Shown here: in pieces, positions 16,300 to 25,524 of the stretch
Position numbering within the stretch: position 1 is the first letter of the stretch
Layout: the number at the start of each line of letters is the position of its first letter
Source: Methylococcaceae bacterium
Lineage (GTDB): Bacteria; Pseudomonadota; Gammaproteobacteria; Methylococcales; Methylococcaceae
Assembly: GCA_902810705.1 (NCBI GenBank)
Contig: CADDYU010000014.1
Coordinates: 1 to 45,506 of the forward strand
DNA: 45,506 nt
Direction: 5' to 3'
Translations under genes and position numbers: made by a program
Notes under the pieces: generated by a model
The model's input: only the letters and a program-made list of their open reading frames with translations
The model's database searches: none
Told to the model about the DNA's origin: nothing

Positions 16300-17594
16300 A
16301 CAGCCGTTCCGTCGCGGCCAGCATCCTGGCCCAAGTGGTGGGCGAGGGGAAAATCCTGACGCAGGCGCTAGAGTCTTTCCTGCCGAAAATTCCCCACGAA
16401 AACGACCGCGCTTTCGTGCAGGCCTTGTGTTATGGCGTGTTGCGCTGGTACTGGCGTCTCGATCATATACTTACGGCCCTGACGAGAAAACCGATCAAGG
16501 ACCTCGAAGTCCGTATGCTGGCGCTGCTTGGTCTTTACCAGCTCAACTATACGCGGGTCAAGCCCCATGCGGCCGTGGCCGAGACGGTCGCGGCGGCGGG
16601 CCCGAGAGGCTGGGCGAAACCCTTGCTGAATGGCGTGCTGCGCTCGTATCAACGGGAGCAGATTCGGCTCGAGGCGAGGGCCGAGGCCAGCGAAGTGGCC
16701 GCCCTGGCCCATCCCCTCTGGCTGATCGACTGGATGAGGCAGGACTGGCCCGCGCGCTACGCCGAGCTTTTAAACCGAAACAACGAAGCTCCGCCTCTGG
16801 CTCTGCGGGTGAACCGGCGGCGGACGACCCGAGAGGCTTATCTCGCGAGGATCGAGGCGGCTGGCCTGAAGGCTCGCCCCTCGGAGGCTTGCGACACGGC
16901 GATCATCGTCGAGACCCCGGTTCCGGTCGAGAGGCTGCCGGGCTTCGCGGAGGGCGTCGTCTCCGTCCAGGACACGGCGGCTCAGCTGGCGGCCCCTCTG
17001 CTGAACCTGTCCGTCGGCCAGCGGGTGTTGGACGTCTGCGCGGCGCCGGGCGGCAAGGCCGCGCACATCCTGGAGGATTGCCCGGAATTGCGGGAACTGG
17101 TGGCCGTGGATATCGCGCCCGAACGGACCGCGAAGATTCAGGCAAATCTCGCCCGCGCGGCCCTGCAGGCGACGGTCCTCACCGCGGACGCGACACGGCC
17201 GGAGACCTGGTGGGATGGCCACGGCTTCGATCGGATCCTGGTGGACGCCCCTTGTTCCGCTACGGGAGTGATACGGCGCCACCCGGACATCAAGGTTCTG
17301 AGACACCCCTCGGACGTGGTCGAACTCACGGATTTGCAGCGCCGAATACTGGAGGCGGCCTGGCCTTTGCTAGTGCCGGGCGGACAACTGTTGTACGTGA
17401 CCTGCTCGGTTCTACGGCGGGAAAATGAAGCCCAAATCGACGAATTTCTGAAGTCTCACGGGGATGCGCGCGAACTTCCCATCGAGGCGGACTGGGGAAC
17501 GGCGGCCAATCATGGCCGCCAGATTTTGATGGGCGATAAGGACATGGACGGTTTCTATTATGCTCGAGTGGAGAAACTGTCTCCGTGCATCTGA
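16287..17594 (+). CDS. rsmB: 16S rRNA (cytosine967-C5)-methyltransferase
   Basis: A 435-residue RsmB (Sun/Fmu). The N-terminal NusB-like RNA-binding domain covers about residues 1-135. The C-terminal SAM domain has DVCAAPGGKAAHILE, the VDAPCSATGVIRRHPDIK motif with the first conserved Cys, and YVTCSVLRRENE with the catalytic Cys near residue 372. It overlaps fmt by 13 bases and the next gene by 10, so def-fmt-rsmB and the signalling genes downstream form one compact transcription unit. Confidence 0.95.
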   Translation: MAHLNSRSVAASILAQVVGEGKILTQALESFLPKIPHENDRAFVQALCYGVLRWYWRLDHILTALTRKPIKDLEVRMLALLGLYQLNYTRVKPHAAVAETVAAAGPRGWAKPLLNGVLRSYQREQIRLEARAEASEVAALAHPLWLIDWMRQDWPARYAELLNRNNEAPPLALRVNRRRTTREAYLARIEAAGLKARPSEACDTAIIVETPVPVERLPGFAEGVVSVQDTAAQLAAPLLNLSVGQRVLDVCAAPGGKAAHILEDCPELRELVAVDIAPERTAKIQANLARAALQATVLTADATRPETWWDGHGFDRILVDAPCSATGVIRRHPDIKVLRHPSDVVELTDLQRRILEAAWPLLVPGGQLLYVTCSVLRRENEAQIDEFLKSHGDARELPIEADWGTAANHGRQILMGDKDMDGFYYARVEKLSPCI

Positions 17595-18139
17595 GCCGTT
17601 GGTTCCTTCTTTTGCTGCTGCTCTTTGCCTTTCCGGCCCGGAGCGGCGATTATGGCTTTCTCATTGAACGGGCGGAGCTAATTCCGATCGGCGAAAGCTA
17701 TGTTCTGAACGCCGATGTGGATTATCAATTCAGCGAACCCGCCATCGACGCCCTGGAACACGGCGTTCCGTTAACCCTGAAGGTCCGCTTCAAGGTCATG
17801 CGCCATCGCGATTACTGGCTGGACGAGACGATTCTGAGCGAAACCCGCCGATTCCTGATTCGTTATCATCCGCTGGCCAAGTCCTTCCAAATCGTTCACG
17901 AAACCAGCGGAATCCCTCAGAGTTTCGCCAGTTTCTCGGCGATGCTCGACGCTTTGGGCGAAATTCGCGGCTGGCGGACCGTACCCGTGGGCAGTTTGGA
18001 AAAGGATAAGGAATATTGGGCGAGTCTGTCGGTGAGCTTGGATATTGAGGCCTTGCCGCTGCCCCTTCGCCCCGTGGCTTACGTATCGCCGAGTTGGTAT
18101 CTCAGCAGTCCCTTGTTCAGATGGCGCATCGTCGATTAA
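17585..18139 (+). CDS. DUF4390 family exported protein
   Basis: A 184-residue protein with a cleavable-looking signal sequence (hydrophobic FLLLLLLFAFPA, then ARSGDY). The rest is beta-rich and ends LSSPLFRWRIVD, matching the DUF4390 family. It starts with GTG, overlapping rsmB by 10 bases, and overlaps ntrY by 19 bases. Members of this family sit beside the membrane kinase in this operon in many Gamma- and Betaproteobacteria, which suggests a periplasmic accessory of the kinase; that is inference. Confidence 0.82.
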   Translation: MHLSRWFLLLLLLFAFPARSGDYGFLIERAELIPIGESYVLNADVDYQFSEPAIDALEHGVPLTLKVRFKVMRHRDYWLDETILSETRRFLIRYHPLAKSFQIVHETSGIPQSFASFSAMLDALGEIRGWRTVPVGSLEKDKEYWASLSVSLDIEALPLPLRPVAYVSPSWYLSSPLFRWRIVD

Positions 18140-20286
18140 GGCCCCCGGTCAGCCTCACCATAATCGCCCTGTTCTTGGGCGTATTGATCTCGCTGCACCT
18201 CATGAGCACGGCCACCCAGGACGCCTCCGAGCTGGGCAAGATGTATTCCTGGCTGGTATTGATCAATGCCCTAGGATCGGTGCTGTTGCTGGGCCTGGTC
18301 GTGGCCAATGCCTATTGGCTGTTCAAGCAGCTCAAGAAAAAGGCGGCGGGCTCTGCCCTCACGACCCGAATGGTTTTCCTCTTCAGCCTGCTGTCCCTCG
18401 CGCCGGCGTCCATCGTCTTTTATTACTCCATGCAGTTTCTGGAGCAGAGCATCGATAGCTGGTTCGACGTGCGGATCGACCAGGCTCTAGAGGATGCCCT
18501 GCAGCTCGGCCAAGTGGCCTTGGACGAGCGTATGCGCGGCCTCTTGAGGCAGACGGAGCATATGGCCGAGGATCTGGCGGACGCCCCGGTGTCGCTCCTC
18601 GCCATTCGGCTCGGCGAACTGCGGGAGATCTCCGACGACAGCGAGATGACCATCTTTTCTCGCCAAGGCCGGATCGTCGCCTTCAGCGGCTCCCAAGCGG
18701 GCACGATCATTCCGGATCTTCCCGAAATCGGCATCCTGCTGCGGGTCCGCCAAGGCAAATCCTATGTGGGGCTGGAGCCGGCGGCCGCCGAGGGCTTGCA
18801 AATCAGGACCGTTGCCGCCATCGCCGGCGACGACACCCTGTTTCTGCAGGCCATTTATCCGGTGCCCATCCGCCTTTCTCAACTGGCCGAGACCGTCGAA
18901 TCGGCCTACGTGCACTACAAGGAACTAACCTTCCTGCGCGGCTCGCTGAAACTGACCTTCGCCCTCACCTTGTCGCTGGTGCTCTTTTTGAGCCTGATGG
19001 CCGCGCTCTGGGCGGCGTTTCTGAGCATTCGACGGATCGTCGAGCCGGTCCGCCATCTGGCCCTGGGCACCCAGGCCGTGGCGGAAGGAAACTACGAGAA
19101 GCGCCTGCCGGTCCAGCGGCGCGACGAACTGGGTTTCCTGGTGGAATCCTTCAACGCCATGACCGAGAAAATCGCCCAGGCGCGGGACGAGGCGCAACGC
19201 TCAAGGCAGGAAGTCGAGCGCCAGCGGGCCTACCTCGAAACGGTATTGGCCCATCTTTCCTCGGGCGTGCTCAGCTTCGATGATTCCATGCGGCTTTTGA
19301 CCGCCAACGAGGCCGCGACCGCCATCCTGCACGCGGAATTCCAGCCCTATGTCGGCTGGCCCCTGCCGGTGCTGATCGGAGCCTATCCCCATCTTTCCGA
19401 TTTGATGGAAACGGTGGAAGGCCATCTTCGCGGAGTTGATGGCGCCTGGCAGCAGGAGATTCAATTCCTGGGGCCCGCCGGTCGCCAGGATCTGTTTTGC
19501 CGCGGAACGCCCTTGTTCAGCTCCGACGGGGAATGGCAGGGAGCGGTCATGGTGATCGACGACGTGACCGCGTTGATCCAGGCCCAGAGAACCGCGGCCT
19601 GGAGCGAGGTCGCCCGCCGCCTGGCCCATGAGATCAAGAATCCGCTGACGCCGATCCAGCTCTCGGCCGAGCGGCTCAAGCACAAGCTGTCCAAGAGCCT
19701 TGAAAGTCCCGAGGCGGAAGTCCTGGACCGCGCCACGCGGACCATCGTCCAACAGGTGGAAGCCATGAAGACCATGGTCAACGCCTTCGCCGAATACGCC
19801 AAGCCATCGATCATTCACTTGCAGCAGCTAAACATCAACGCCCTGATGGAAGAGGTCGTCGGGCTTTATCCGCCTCAGAGCGGCCTGGAATTCGAGCTGT
19901 CCCTCGCCGACGATCTGCCTCCGGTGTTCGTGGACCCGGTCAAAATTCGGCAGGTCCTCCATAATCTCATCAAGAACTCGCAGGAAGCGGTGGTGTCCGA
20001 CGGGTCGGGTAAAATGCGGATCAGGACCCGTTTCGTGGAAGAAAACCGCCATCAATTCGTGGAAATTCGTCTTTGTGACAACGGGCCCGGCATTCCCGCC
20101 GAACAGGCCGATCGTATTTTCGAGCCCTATGTCACGACCAAAGCCAAAGGGACGGGATTGGGCCTCGCGATTGTCAAAAAAATTGTCGAAGAACATGGGG
20201 GAAGCATTCGGCTGGATATGGGTTATCGGGAGGGAGCGGGTTTCGTGATTCGTCTGCCGGTGGTGGCCCAAACGGCGGCGGCGTAG
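18121..20286 (+). CDS. ntrY: NtrY-type membrane sensor histidine kinase
   Basis: A 721-residue inner-membrane kinase. Hydrophobic segments near residues 10-30, 40-65 and 80-105 precede a periplasmic sensing region and another helix near 280-305 (LTFALTLSLVLFLSLMAALW). A HAMP domain (RRIVEPVRHLALGTQAVAEG), a PAS-like region, HisKA with His near residue 503 (RRLAHEIKNPLTPIQLSAER) and HATPase (NLIKNSQEAV, DNGPGIP, GTGLGLAIVKK) follow. The ATG at 18121 is chosen over an upstream TTG. It should phosphorylate NtrX, encoded 21 bases downstream. NtrYX systems are linked to nitrogen, redox or envelope signals; the stimulus here is unknown. Confidence 0.9.
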   Translation: MAHRRLRPPVSLTIIALFLGVLISLHLMSTATQDASELGKMYSWLVLINALGSVLLLGLVVANAYWLFKQLKKKAAGSALTTRMVFLFSLLSLAPASIVFYYSMQFLEQSIDSWFDVRIDQALEDALQLGQVALDERMRGLLRQTEHMAEDLADAPVSLLAIRLGELREISDDSEMTIFSRQGRIVAFSGSQAGTIIPDLPEIGILLRVRQGKSYVGLEPAAAEGLQIRTVAAIAGDDTLFLQAIYPVPIRLSQLAETVESAYVHYKELTFLRGSLKLTFALTLSLVLFLSLMAALWAAFLSIRRIVEPVRHLALGTQAVAEGNYEKRLPVQRRDELGFLVESFNAMTEKIAQARDEAQRSRQEVERQRAYLETVLAHLSSGVLSFDDSMRLLTANEAATAILHAEFQPYVGWPLPVLIGAYPHLSDLMETVEGHLRGVDGAWQQEIQFLGPAGRQDLFCRGTPLFSSDGEWQGAVMVIDDVTALIQAQRTAAWSEVARRLAHEIKNPLTPIQLSAERLKHKLSKSLESPEAEVLDRATRTIVQQVEAMKTMVNAFAEYAKPSIIHLQQLNINALMEEVVGLYPPQSGLEFELSLADDLPPVFVDPVKIRQVLHNLIKNSQEAVVSDGSGKMRIRTRFVEENRHQFVEIRLCDNGPGIPAEQADRIFEPYVTTKAKGTGLGLAIVKKIVEEHGGSIRLDMGYREGAGFVIRLPVVAQTAAA

Positions 20287-20307
20287 ACAGGGACAGAGGT
20301 GTCGTGA

Positions 20308-21675
20308 ATGAATAAAGCCAATATCCTGGTGGTGGACGACGAACCGGACATCCGCCAGTTGTTGCAGGAAATCCTGGAAGACGAGGACTACGACGTTCAG
20401 GCGGCCGAAAGCGCCGGGACGGCGCGAAAGCTGAGGGCCGAGCGCAGGCCCGATTTGATCCTACTCGACATCTGGATGCCGGACGAGGACGGCATCACCT
20501 TGCTCAAGGATTGGCTGCAGGAGGATGCCTTGTGTCCCGTCATCATGATGTCGGGCCATGCGACGGTGGAAACCGCCGTCGAGGCCACTCGGCTCGGCGC
20601 CTACGACTTTCTCGAAAAACCTCTGTCCATGGCCAAGCTTCTGGTCACGGTGGAGCGGGCCCTGGAGAACGCGCGACTCAAGCGGGAAAACATCGGGCTC
20701 AGGCGGCGAGTGGATATTCCGGTTGAACCGGTGGGCCGGAGCCCGGCGATCGAGCTTTTGCGCGATCAGGTCAAGCGGCTGGCGCAGCATGACGCACGGG
20801 TTTTGTTCGTGGGCGAGGCGGGCTCGGGCAAGGAAACTCTGGCGCGCTACCTACACGCTAACAGCCCGCGCCGCGATGGTCCCTTTGTGGACGTGGGGGT
20901 CGGCACCATCGCGCCGCAATTTTCGGCGGTGGAATTTTTTGGCCGCGCCGACGGCAATCATGTTCAATACGGCCTGTTGGAGCAGGCGCACGGAGGCACG
21001 CTGTTCCTCGACGAAGTGGCCGACATGGAGGAGGAAACCCAGCTACGCCTGATGAGCGCCCTGGAATCCAATTCGTTCTCGCGGGTGGGTGGCAGCGAAC
21101 TGGTCCACGTGGACGTGCGGGTCGTCGCCTCCACCCGCAAATCCCTGGAAGAGGAAGTGAGGGCCGGCCGATTCCGCCGGGAGCTGTACTATCAGGTCAA
21201 CGTCGTAACCCTCAAGGTGCCCCCGCTTCGGGACCACAGCGAGGACATCCCGGAACTGCTCAAGTTCTATGTGGACTATTTCGCCAGTCGCGAAAAGCTC
21301 CCGTTCCGCAGGTTTCCCGTTCCGGTGCAGAATTTTCTGCGCCACTACCCTTGGCACGGCAACATTCGAGAGCTCAAAAATTTGGTGCAGCGCCTTTTGA
21401 TTCTGGGCAGCGGGGAGGAAGTAGACCTGGAGGAAGTCAAGGCGGCTTTGGGCGAATCCTTGGCCGAACCTTCCGGCGAAACTCCCGGCCAGCCGGATTT
21501 CTATGATCTTCCCCTCAAGGAGGCACGGGAGCGGTTCGAGAAGGCTTACCTCGAATATCATCTGGAAAAGTACGCCGGCAGCGTCGCAAGGCTTTCAGCG
21601 GCCATCGGCCTGGAACGCACGCATCTTTACCGGAAGCTCAATTCGTTGGGAATCAAGTTCAAAGACAAGCGTTGA
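20308..21675 (+). CDS. ntrX: NtrX-type sigma-54-family response regulator lacking GAFTGA
   Basis: A 455-residue regulator: receiver domain (phospho-acceptor Asp54 in ILLDIWMPDEDG, Lys104 in FLEKPLS), AAA+ domain (Walker A GEAGSGKE at about 169-176, Walker B GGTLFLDEVADM near 229-240) and C-terminal Fis-type HTH (SVARLSAAIGLERTHLYRKL). The GAFTGA loop that contacts sigma-54 is absent: EFFGRADGNHVQYGLLEQAHGG runs straight through that position. This is typical of NtrX-like proteins, which can act without activating sigma-54. It pairs with ntrY. Confidence 0.9.
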   Translation: MNKANILVVDDEPDIRQLLQEILEDEDYDVQAAESAGTARKLRAERRPDLILLDIWMPDEDGITLLKDWLQEDALCPVIMMSGHATVETAVEATRLGAYDFLEKPLSMAKLLVTVERALENARLKRENIGLRRRVDIPVEPVGRSPAIELLRDQVKRLAQHDARVLFVGEAGSGKETLARYLHANSPRRDGPFVDVGVGTIAPQFSAVEFFGRADGNHVQYGLLEQAHGGTLFLDEVADMEEETQLRLMSALESNSFSRVGGSELVHVDVRVVASTRKSLEEEVRAGRFRRELYYQVNVVTLKVPPLRDHSEDIPELLKFYVDYFASREKLPFRRFPVPVQNFLRHYPWHGNIRELKNLVQRLLILGSGEEVDLEEVKAALGESLAEPSGETPGQPDFYDLPLKEARERFEKAYLEYHLEKYAGSVARLSAAIGLERTHLYRKLNSLGIKFKDKR

Positions 21676-21982
21676 GAATCCGGCTCGCCCAAGGAAATTG
21701 AAAAGTCTCTCTTCCCGCGGCTCCCTCGAGCCCAGCGCAGTACCAAGCCGCGTCCCTTCCAAACTCCCTTTATCGGCTCCCCGAGAAGCCTGCGGAAACG
21801 AGCGTCGCCGTTCCTTCCGGTGGGCGGATGACCATTGGAACGCAAGATTAATGGGATTTTGGAGCCCCTGGATAGTCCTGGTGAGATAGCTCCACTGCCT
21901 TCTCGGCGTGAATTCAAGCCTCAAGGCGGCCATTAGCCGGGGATGTTGATAAAATGCGCGAAGGTTTCGATAAAGCGATCAT
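21676..21982. other. ntrX-trkA spacer
   Basis: About 307 bases with no credible gene. Immediately before trkA, TTGATA (21946-21951) and GATAAA (21969-21974) are 17 bases apart and could be a sigma-70 promoter. Its start point would fall almost on the trkA ATG, which also lacks a Shine-Dalgarno sequence. Either a leaderless transcript or chance is possible. Nothing else is seen. Confidence 0.35.
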
Positions 21983-23356
21983 ATGAAAATAATAATCCTG
22001 GGAGCCGGTCAGGTCGGCAGCAGCGTGCTGGCCAGTTTGGCGAGCGAAGCCAACGATATTGTCATGATCGACAAGGACCCGACGTTGCTGAAAAACCTGC
22101 AGGATCGCTTCGATATCGGAACGGTGCAAGGCAACGCCGCGCACCCCACGGTGTTGCAGCGTGCGGGCGCGGCGGAGGCGGACATGCTGATCGCCGTGAC
22201 CAGCGATGACGAGACCAACATGTTGGCCTGCCAACTCGCCGATATTCTGTTCAAGATTCCCCGCAAAATCGCCCGCGTCCGGGCCATCGAATATACGGTA
22301 TTCCCGGGCATTTTCGCGCCCGAGACAATTCCCATCGACGTGGTGATCAGCCCCGAGCAGATCATTACTCAATTCATCGAGAGCCTGCTCGAATATCCCG
22401 GTGCCTCGCAGGTGCTGGATTTCGCCGAGGGGCGGGTCCGCCTGGTGTCGGTCTGCGCCGTCAAGGGCGGACCGCTGGTCGAGCACGAAATCCGCGAACT
22501 TCATCAACACATGCCCAACGTGCATGCCCGAATCGCGGCGATTTTTCGCAAGGGGCAGCCCGTGGTACCCAACGGCCGAACCGTCATCGAAGACGGCGAC
22601 GAGGTTTTCTTTCTGGCCTCGCGGGAGGAAATCAAGGACGTGATGGCCGAACTTCGAAAATCGGAAAAGCCGTACAAACGGCTGATTTTCGCCGGCGGCG
22701 GCCACGTGGGCAAACGGGTGGCCCTGGCTCTGGAAGACCGTTATCAAGTCAAGGTGATCGAAAAGGACCGAAAGCGGGCCGAGAAGATCGCCGGCGACCT
22801 CGCCAACACGGTGGTGCTGGCGGGCGATGCCTCGGACAAGGAACTGCTGCTCAACGAAAACATCGAGAACACCGACATCTTCTGCGCAATCACCAACGAC
22901 GACGAGGCCAATATCCTGTCCGCCATGCTGGCGAAGCGTTTGGGGGCGCGACGCACCATCAGCCTGATCAACAAGCCGGCCTATGCCGATATCGTCGACA
23001 GTTCCCAGGTCGATTTGGTGATTTCGCCGCATCAGGCGACCATCGGCGCGCTGCTGCGCTATGTCCGGCGCGGCGACATCGTGCAAGTCTACTCCTTGCG
23101 GCACGGAACCGCCGAGGCCATCGAGGCCGTCGCTCACGGCAGGCCCGGAAAATCCAAGGTCGTGGGCCTTCCCATCGATCAGATCAAGATGCCGCAGGGG
23201 GTGGTCATGGGCGCCTTGGTGCGGGGCGACGAGGTGATCCAGGTGCATCACGACACCATGATCGAGGAGGGCGATCACGTCATCATGTTCCTGCTCGACA
23301 AGAAGCTGATTCCCACGGTGGAGCAACTCTTTCAAGTGGAGAACGGAGACCGATGA
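21983..23356 (+). CDS. trkA: Trk potassium uptake peripheral subunit TrkA
   Basis: A 457-residue cytoplasmic regulator of the Trk K+ channel, built from two NAD-binding RCK_N halves (IIILGAGQVGSSVLASL near residue 2; LIFAGGGHVGKRVALAL near residue 233), each followed by an RCK_C subdomain. Length and internal duplication match TrkA (E. coli 458). The membrane subunit TrkH/TrkG is not adjacent in this window. The position after ntrYX is common in Gammaproteobacteria. Confidence 0.95.
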   Translation: MKIIILGAGQVGSSVLASLASEANDIVMIDKDPTLLKNLQDRFDIGTVQGNAAHPTVLQRAGAAEADMLIAVTSDDETNMLACQLADILFKIPRKIARVRAIEYTVFPGIFAPETIPIDVVISPEQIITQFIESLLEYPGASQVLDFAEGRVRLVSVCAVKGGPLVEHEIRELHQHMPNVHARIAAIFRKGQPVVPNGRTVIEDGDEVFFLASREEIKDVMAELRKSEKPYKRLIFAGGGHVGKRVALALEDRYQVKVIEKDRKRAEKIAGDLANTVVLAGDASDKELLLNENIENTDIFCAITNDDEANILSAMLAKRLGARRTISLINKPAYADIVDSSQVDLVISPHQATIGALLRYVRRGDIVQVYSLRHGTAEAIEAVAHGRPGKSKVVGLPIDQIKMPQGVVMGALVRGDEVIQVHHDTMIEEGDHVIMFLLDKKLIPTVEQLFQVENGDR

Positions 23357-23402
23357 GAATGAGCCGAGCCGCCTCGGCGAGAAATTGAGGAAGGATACGG
23401 CC

Positions 23403-23993
23403 ATGGTCGATCCCGGAGCCGAGGCGAGGGACAAATGGGACCGTATCTATGGTGCCGCCGATCCGGAAACACTTCCCGAGCCGGCGCGGGTGCTGATGGA
23501 AAACGCCCATTTACTGCCCCGGGCCGGAACCGCCCTGGATTTGGCGTCTGGCCTCGGCGGCAATGCCTTGTGCCTGGCGCGGCAAGGACTGACCACGCGT
23601 GCCTTCGACCTCTCCACGGAGGCCATCGCCCGTCTGAAGGCCTGGGCGGATCGATGGAATCTTTCGATCAACGCCGAGGTCCGGGACGTGGTGCTCGATC
23701 CCCCGCCGAAGGCCGCATTCGATGTGGTCGTGGTCAGCCGATTCCTCGAGCGATCCCTGACGGACGCGATCACCGGGGCCTTGCGGCCGGGCGGATTGCT
23801 GTACTATCAAACGTATACCCTTGAAAAGGCCACGCCGGCGGGGCCCGCCAATCCGGACTACCTGCTTGCGCCCGGTGAATTGCTGACTTTGTTCGCTGGG
23901 CTTCGTCCTGTGGTCTACCGGGAGGAAGGCTTGCTTGGGGACTTGACCCGAGGCTTTCGCAACCAAGCCCTGCTCGTCGCTCGAAAAATCTGA
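23403..23993 (+). CDS. SAM-dependent methyltransferase (TehB/Methyltransf_25-like)
   Basis: A 196-residue class I methyltransferase. Motif I is ALDLASGLGGNALCLA near residues 44-59; an acidic RDVVLDPPPKAAFDVVVV corresponds to motif IV, and a C-terminal LYYQTYTLEK follows. AGGA 11-14 bases before the ATG at 23403 supports the start. It is 46 bases after trkA and probably read with it. It resembles TehB-like thiopurine or tellurite methyltransferases only at fold level; the substrate is unknown. Confidence 0.82.
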   Translation: MVDPGAEARDKWDRIYGAADPETLPEPARVLMENAHLLPRAGTALDLASGLGGNALCLARQGLTTRAFDLSTEAIARLKAWADRWNLSINAEVRDVVLDPPPKAAFDVVVVSRFLERSLTDAITGALRPGGLLYYQTYTLEKATPAGPANPDYLLAPGELLTLFAGLRPVVYREEGLLGDLTRGFRNQALLVARKI

Positions 23994-24131
23994 CTGCAGC
24001 CAACGAAATGACCGGCGCCGTGCGGTCGGTCCCCATTTCCGCCGCGCAAGAAGCGGTTTTTACAGGCCGGCCTTCGCTTGCAAGCTCCTTGCGGGACCGA
24101 AACTCTCGGCTCGGACCCTCATGCGCCCCTT

Positions 24132-24139
24132 GCTACAAT
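24132..24139 (+). promoter_or_regulatory. Extended -10 promoter candidate for the M18 aminopeptidase gene
   Basis: TGCTACAAT at 24131-24139 matches the extended -10 pattern TG-N-TACAAT. No good -35 lies 16-18 bases upstream. The predicted start near 24146 would give a 5' leader of about 40 bases before the ATG at 24187. Confidence 0.45.
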
Positions 24140-24186
24140 GCGCCTTCACCCCACCGTCTTTAGAGCCTAATTTCTCCTTAAAGACC

Positions 24187-25503
24187 ATGAACATCTCCCC
24201 GGAACAACGCGACCACGCCCACAATCTCCTCGACTTCATCGACGCGAGCCCCAGCCCTTGGCATGCCGTCGCGAGCCTTGAGCGGCGGCTTGAAAAGCAC
24301 GGTTACGCGCCGCTGGCGGAGAGCGAAGCCTGGACCTTGGAACCCGGTGGGAAATATTATGCCGTCCGCGGCGGTTCGTCGCTGATCGCGTTCCGCGTCG
24401 GCCACGACTCGCCCGCCGAGTGTGGCTTTCGCATCGTCGGCGCTCACACCGATTCGCCCGGATTGCGGCTCAAGCCCAAGGCGCCGCACGCGGCCGAGGG
24501 CATGCTGCGGCTGGGGGTGGAAGTGTACGGCGGGCCGATCCTCGCGACCTTCACCGACCGGGACCTGAGCCTCGCCGGCCGGGTTCATCTCCGGGCGGAA
24601 AGCGGTCTGGCCGCGCGGCTGCTGCGCTTCGAGCAGCCCTTGCTGCGGCTGCCCAATCTCGCCATACACATGAACCGCACGGTGAATGAGGAGGGCCTGA
24701 AGCTCAACAAGCAGACCGAATTGCCCTTGCTATTGGCCGGCCTGGAGGAAGCCATCGAGCCGAAGGACGCTTTTCTAAACCTGTTGGCGGAACGGGCGGG
24801 CTGCGCGCCCGGCGACCTGCTGAGCTTCGAGCTGAACGTTTACGACACCCAGCCCGGCTCGTTCTGGGGACCCCGCGGGGAATTCGTCGCCGACGGGCAG
24901 ATCGACAATCTCTCGTCCTGCCATGCGGGGCTCGCGGGGCTGCTGGAGACGGAAGCCGGCGGGCACACCGCGGTGGCCGCCTTCTTCGACCACGAGGAAG
25001 TCGGCAGCGAGAGCCACAAGGGCGCCGACGGCAGCTTTCTCGGCGACGTCCTGGAGCGCATCGCCCATGCGGCCGGCCTCGAACCGCCGGCCTACAAACA
25101 GGCCCTGGCGCGGAGTTTCCTGGTCAGCGCCGACGCCGCTCATGCCCATCATCCCAATTTCCCCCAAGCTTACGAGCCTCTGCATGCCGTCAAGGTCAAC
25201 GGCGGGCCGGCGGTGAAGATCAACGCCAACCAGCGTTACGCCACGGATGGCCTGGCCGAAGCGCGCTTCCTAGCCCTCTGCGAGCAAGCGGGCGTGCCCT
25301 GCCAGACCTATGTCCACCGTACCGATCTCGGCTGCGGCTCCACCATTGGCCCCCTGACCTCCGCCCGGCTCGGCCTTTCCACCGTCGATTGCGGCTGCCC
25401 CATGTGGGCCATGCACAGCGCCCGGGAAAGCGCCGGGGTGCTGGACCAGTCCTGGTTCGCGGCGGTGCTCAAGGTGTTCTTCGCGGCCGAGACTCTTCCC
25501 TAA
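24187..25503 (+). CDS. apeB: M18 family aspartyl-type aminopeptidase
   Basis: A 438-residue dinuclear-zinc aminopeptidase of family M18 that releases acidic or neutral N-terminal residues in the cytoplasm. Seen are DASPSPWHAV, the metal ligand His-Asp in GAHTDSPGLRLKPK, DGQIDNLSSCHAGL, the catalytic Glu pair in FDHEEVGSESHKGADG and the C-terminal DLGCGSTIGPL. Length fits bacterial ApeB (about 430). The ATG at 24187 is preferred to 24121, which would add 22 unconserved residues. It converges on the membrane-protein gene 25525-25926. Confidence 0.92.
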   Translation: MNISPEQRDHAHNLLDFIDASPSPWHAVASLERRLEKHGYAPLAESEAWTLEPGGKYYAVRGGSSLIAFRVGHDSPAECGFRIVGAHTDSPGLRLKPKAPHAAEGMLRLGVEVYGGPILATFTDRDLSLAGRVHLRAESGLAARLLRFEQPLLRLPNLAIHMNRTVNEEGLKLNKQTELPLLLAGLEEAIEPKDAFLNLLAERAGCAPGDLLSFELNVYDTQPGSFWGPRGEFVADGQIDNLSSCHAGLAGLLETEAGGHTAVAAFFDHEEVGSESHKGADGSFLGDVLERIAHAAGLEPPAYKQALARSFLVSADAAHAHHPNFPQAYEPLHAVKVNGGPAVKINANQRYATDGLAEARFLALCEQAGVPCQTYVHRTDLGCGSTIGPLTSARLGLSTVDCGCPMWAMHSARESAGVLDQSWFAAVLKVFFAAETLP

Positions 25504-25524
25504 CGGGCGAAGTCGGGCCACCGG

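Noticed and set aside
16256-17428. 390-codon second frame within rsmB
   Set aside because: It is the +1 shadow of rsmB, extremely rich in Gly/Arg/Pro, without motifs.
21914-23434. 506-codon open frame on the minus strand across trkA
   Set aside because: It is antisense to a clear TrkA with both NAD-binding halves. The translation is His/Gly/Asp-rich with no family motifs, which is a GC-codon shadow.
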